A stretch of 6,498 nucleotides of DNA, from positions 1 through 6,498 of the forward strand of contig JAEWYG010000180.1 of assembly GCA_023395755.1 (NCBI GenBank), read 5' to 3'. Position numbers and translations under genes: made by a program. Source of the stretch: Actinomycetes bacterium. Lineage in GTDB: Bacteria > Actinomycetota > Coriobacteriia > Coriobacteriales > Eggerthellaceae. Below, one piece after another: positions 5,884 through 6,498 of this stretch. Every line of letters starts with the position of its first letter. Within the stretch, counting starts at the first letter, position 1. Under the pieces are notes generated by a model. The model ran no database searches. It was not told where the DNA came from and saw only the letters and a program-made list of their open reading frames with translations.

Positions 5884-6498
5884 GAGAGATTGGTATTCAG
5901 GAAATCGAGGACATCGCGCTGGGTGCGGCGTTGCTCGGTGCTGGCGGGGGTGGTGACCCCTATATCGGTAAGCTTACGGCTATCGGCGCGGTGAAAGAAT
6001 GTGGCCCCGTAAAGATGATTGGCATCGATGAAGTGCCGGAAGGTGCCTTTATTATGCCCTCTGCCTCCATGGGTGCGCCGACGATCCTTGCCGAGAAGGG
6101 TGTCGGGGCCAATGAATTCGCCAAACTATTCGATATGGTGTCGCGTTATTATGGCAAGCCTATTTACGCCACCATGCCTATTGAGGCGGGTGGCGTAAAT
6201 TCGATGCTTCCCATTGCTGCGGCAGCGCGCCTCGGTATTCCCATGGTTGATGTTGATGGCATGGGCCGCGCGTTCCCTGAACTGCAGATGGTCACGTTTA
6301 CCATCGGCGGCGCGTCGGCCACGCCCATGGCGTTCATCGACGAGAAGGGTAATTCGGGCATCCTAGACACCATTACCAACAAATGGACAGAAGACATTGC
6401 GCGCGCGGCCACCATGACCATGGGTGGCACCATTACCATTGCCCTGTTCTGTATGGATGCGACTACGCTGAAGAATTACGGTGTGCACGGCATTGTTA
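5880..6498 (+). CDS. DUF917 family protein (S-methyl thiohydantoin desulfurase-like), 3' end missing
   Basis: An open frame of 206 codons that runs off the window without a stop. It begins MREIGIQEIEDIALGAALLG and shows the DUF917 (PF06032) landmarks: the glycine-rich GAGGGGDPY (20-28), PSASMGAPT (60-68), PIEAGGVNS (100-108), and the highly conserved VDVDGMGRAFPELQM (123-137). Full-length members are roughly 350-400 aa, so about half is visible. From general knowledge, DUF917 genes often adjoin hydantoinase/oxoprolinase (HyuA-like) genes and NCS1 permeases, and the family has been named S-methyl thiohydantoin desulfurase after one studied member; that activity should not be assumed here. No signal peptide or membrane segment is visible, so it is likely cytoplasmic. 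The ATG overlaps the permease TGA and has a strong Shine-Dalgarno. It uses more C-ending codons (ATC, ACC, GGC) than the G-rich permease, which could reflect higher expression. HyuA-like or deaminase genes may follow outside the window. Confidence 0.9.
   Translation, partial: MREIGIQEIEDIALGAALLGAGGGGDPYIGKLTAIGAVKECGPVKMIGIDEVPEGAFIMPSASMGAPTILAEKGVGANEFAKLFDMVSRYYGKPIYATMPIEAGGVNSMLPIAAAARLGIPMVDVDGMGRAFPELQMVTFTIGGASATPMAFIDEKGNSGILDTITNKWTEDIARAATMTMGGTITIALFCMDATTLKNYGVHGIV

Noticed and set aside
6164..6439. A 91-codon minus-strand open frame near the right end
   Set aside because: The plus strand here encodes conserved DUF917 motifs, so the minus frame is a shadow.
6407..6440. Imperfect direct repeat (GGC-ACCAT-ACCAT units) encoding TMTMGGTITI
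   Set aside because: It lies in a conserved part of the DUF917 protein and is explained by alternating Thr/Met and Thr/Ile codons.
1..6498. CRISPR arrays, tRNA or rRNA genes, insertion sequences and attachment sites
   Set aside because: No regularly spaced repeats, tRNA-like folds, transposase motifs or flanking terminal repeats were seen; gaps are short and genes intact.

Overview
The window looks like a chromosomal piece from an anaerobic actinobacterium of the Coriobacteriia, most likely Eggerthellaceae (Eggerthella/Slackia/Cryptobacterium relatives). This is inferred from gene content, not from a marker gene. The clue is a stand-alone, Tat-exported, FAD-dependent fumarate-reductase-like lipoprotein transcribed divergently from a polytopic membrane protein that ends in a LuxR-type helix-turn-helix. 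That pairing is strongly expanded in this family. G+C looks moderate by eye (not counted), lower than in Eggerthella itself.

Layout. (1) 63-716 (+): a TetR/AcrR-type regulator with a GTG start. (2) 717-806: a convergent gap holding a strong stem-loop (753-792) with a G-rich loop and no U-tract on either strand. (3) 807-2612 (-): the Tat lipoprotein flavoprotein, probably an extracytoplasmic reductase. It has no haem motif and no FMN-carrier domain, and its active-site residues do not look like those of a true fumarate reductase. (4) 2613-2877: a divergent control region with several short inverted repeats and candidate promoters in both directions. (5) 2878-4401 (+): the membrane LuxR-type regulator; a TTG start with a good Shine-Dalgarno fits better than the upstream ATG at 2794. 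(6) 4402-4497: a short gap with possible promoter elements. (7) 4498-5883 (+): an NCS1-family cytosine/purine/hydantoin-type permease. (8) 5880-6498 (+): the first 206 codons of a DUF917 protein, overlapping the permease by ATGA and running off the window.

How they may work together. The LuxR-type membrane protein probably senses something at the membrane and controls the divergent reductase, and perhaps the permease/DUF917 operon downstream. The permease and DUF917 protein look like an uptake-plus-catabolism pair for a nitrogen heterocycle; DUF917 proteins recur beside hydantoinases and NCS1 permeases. Whether the exported reductase acts on a related compound is an open and testable guess. 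All gene families here are known; the specific substrates are not readable from the sequence.
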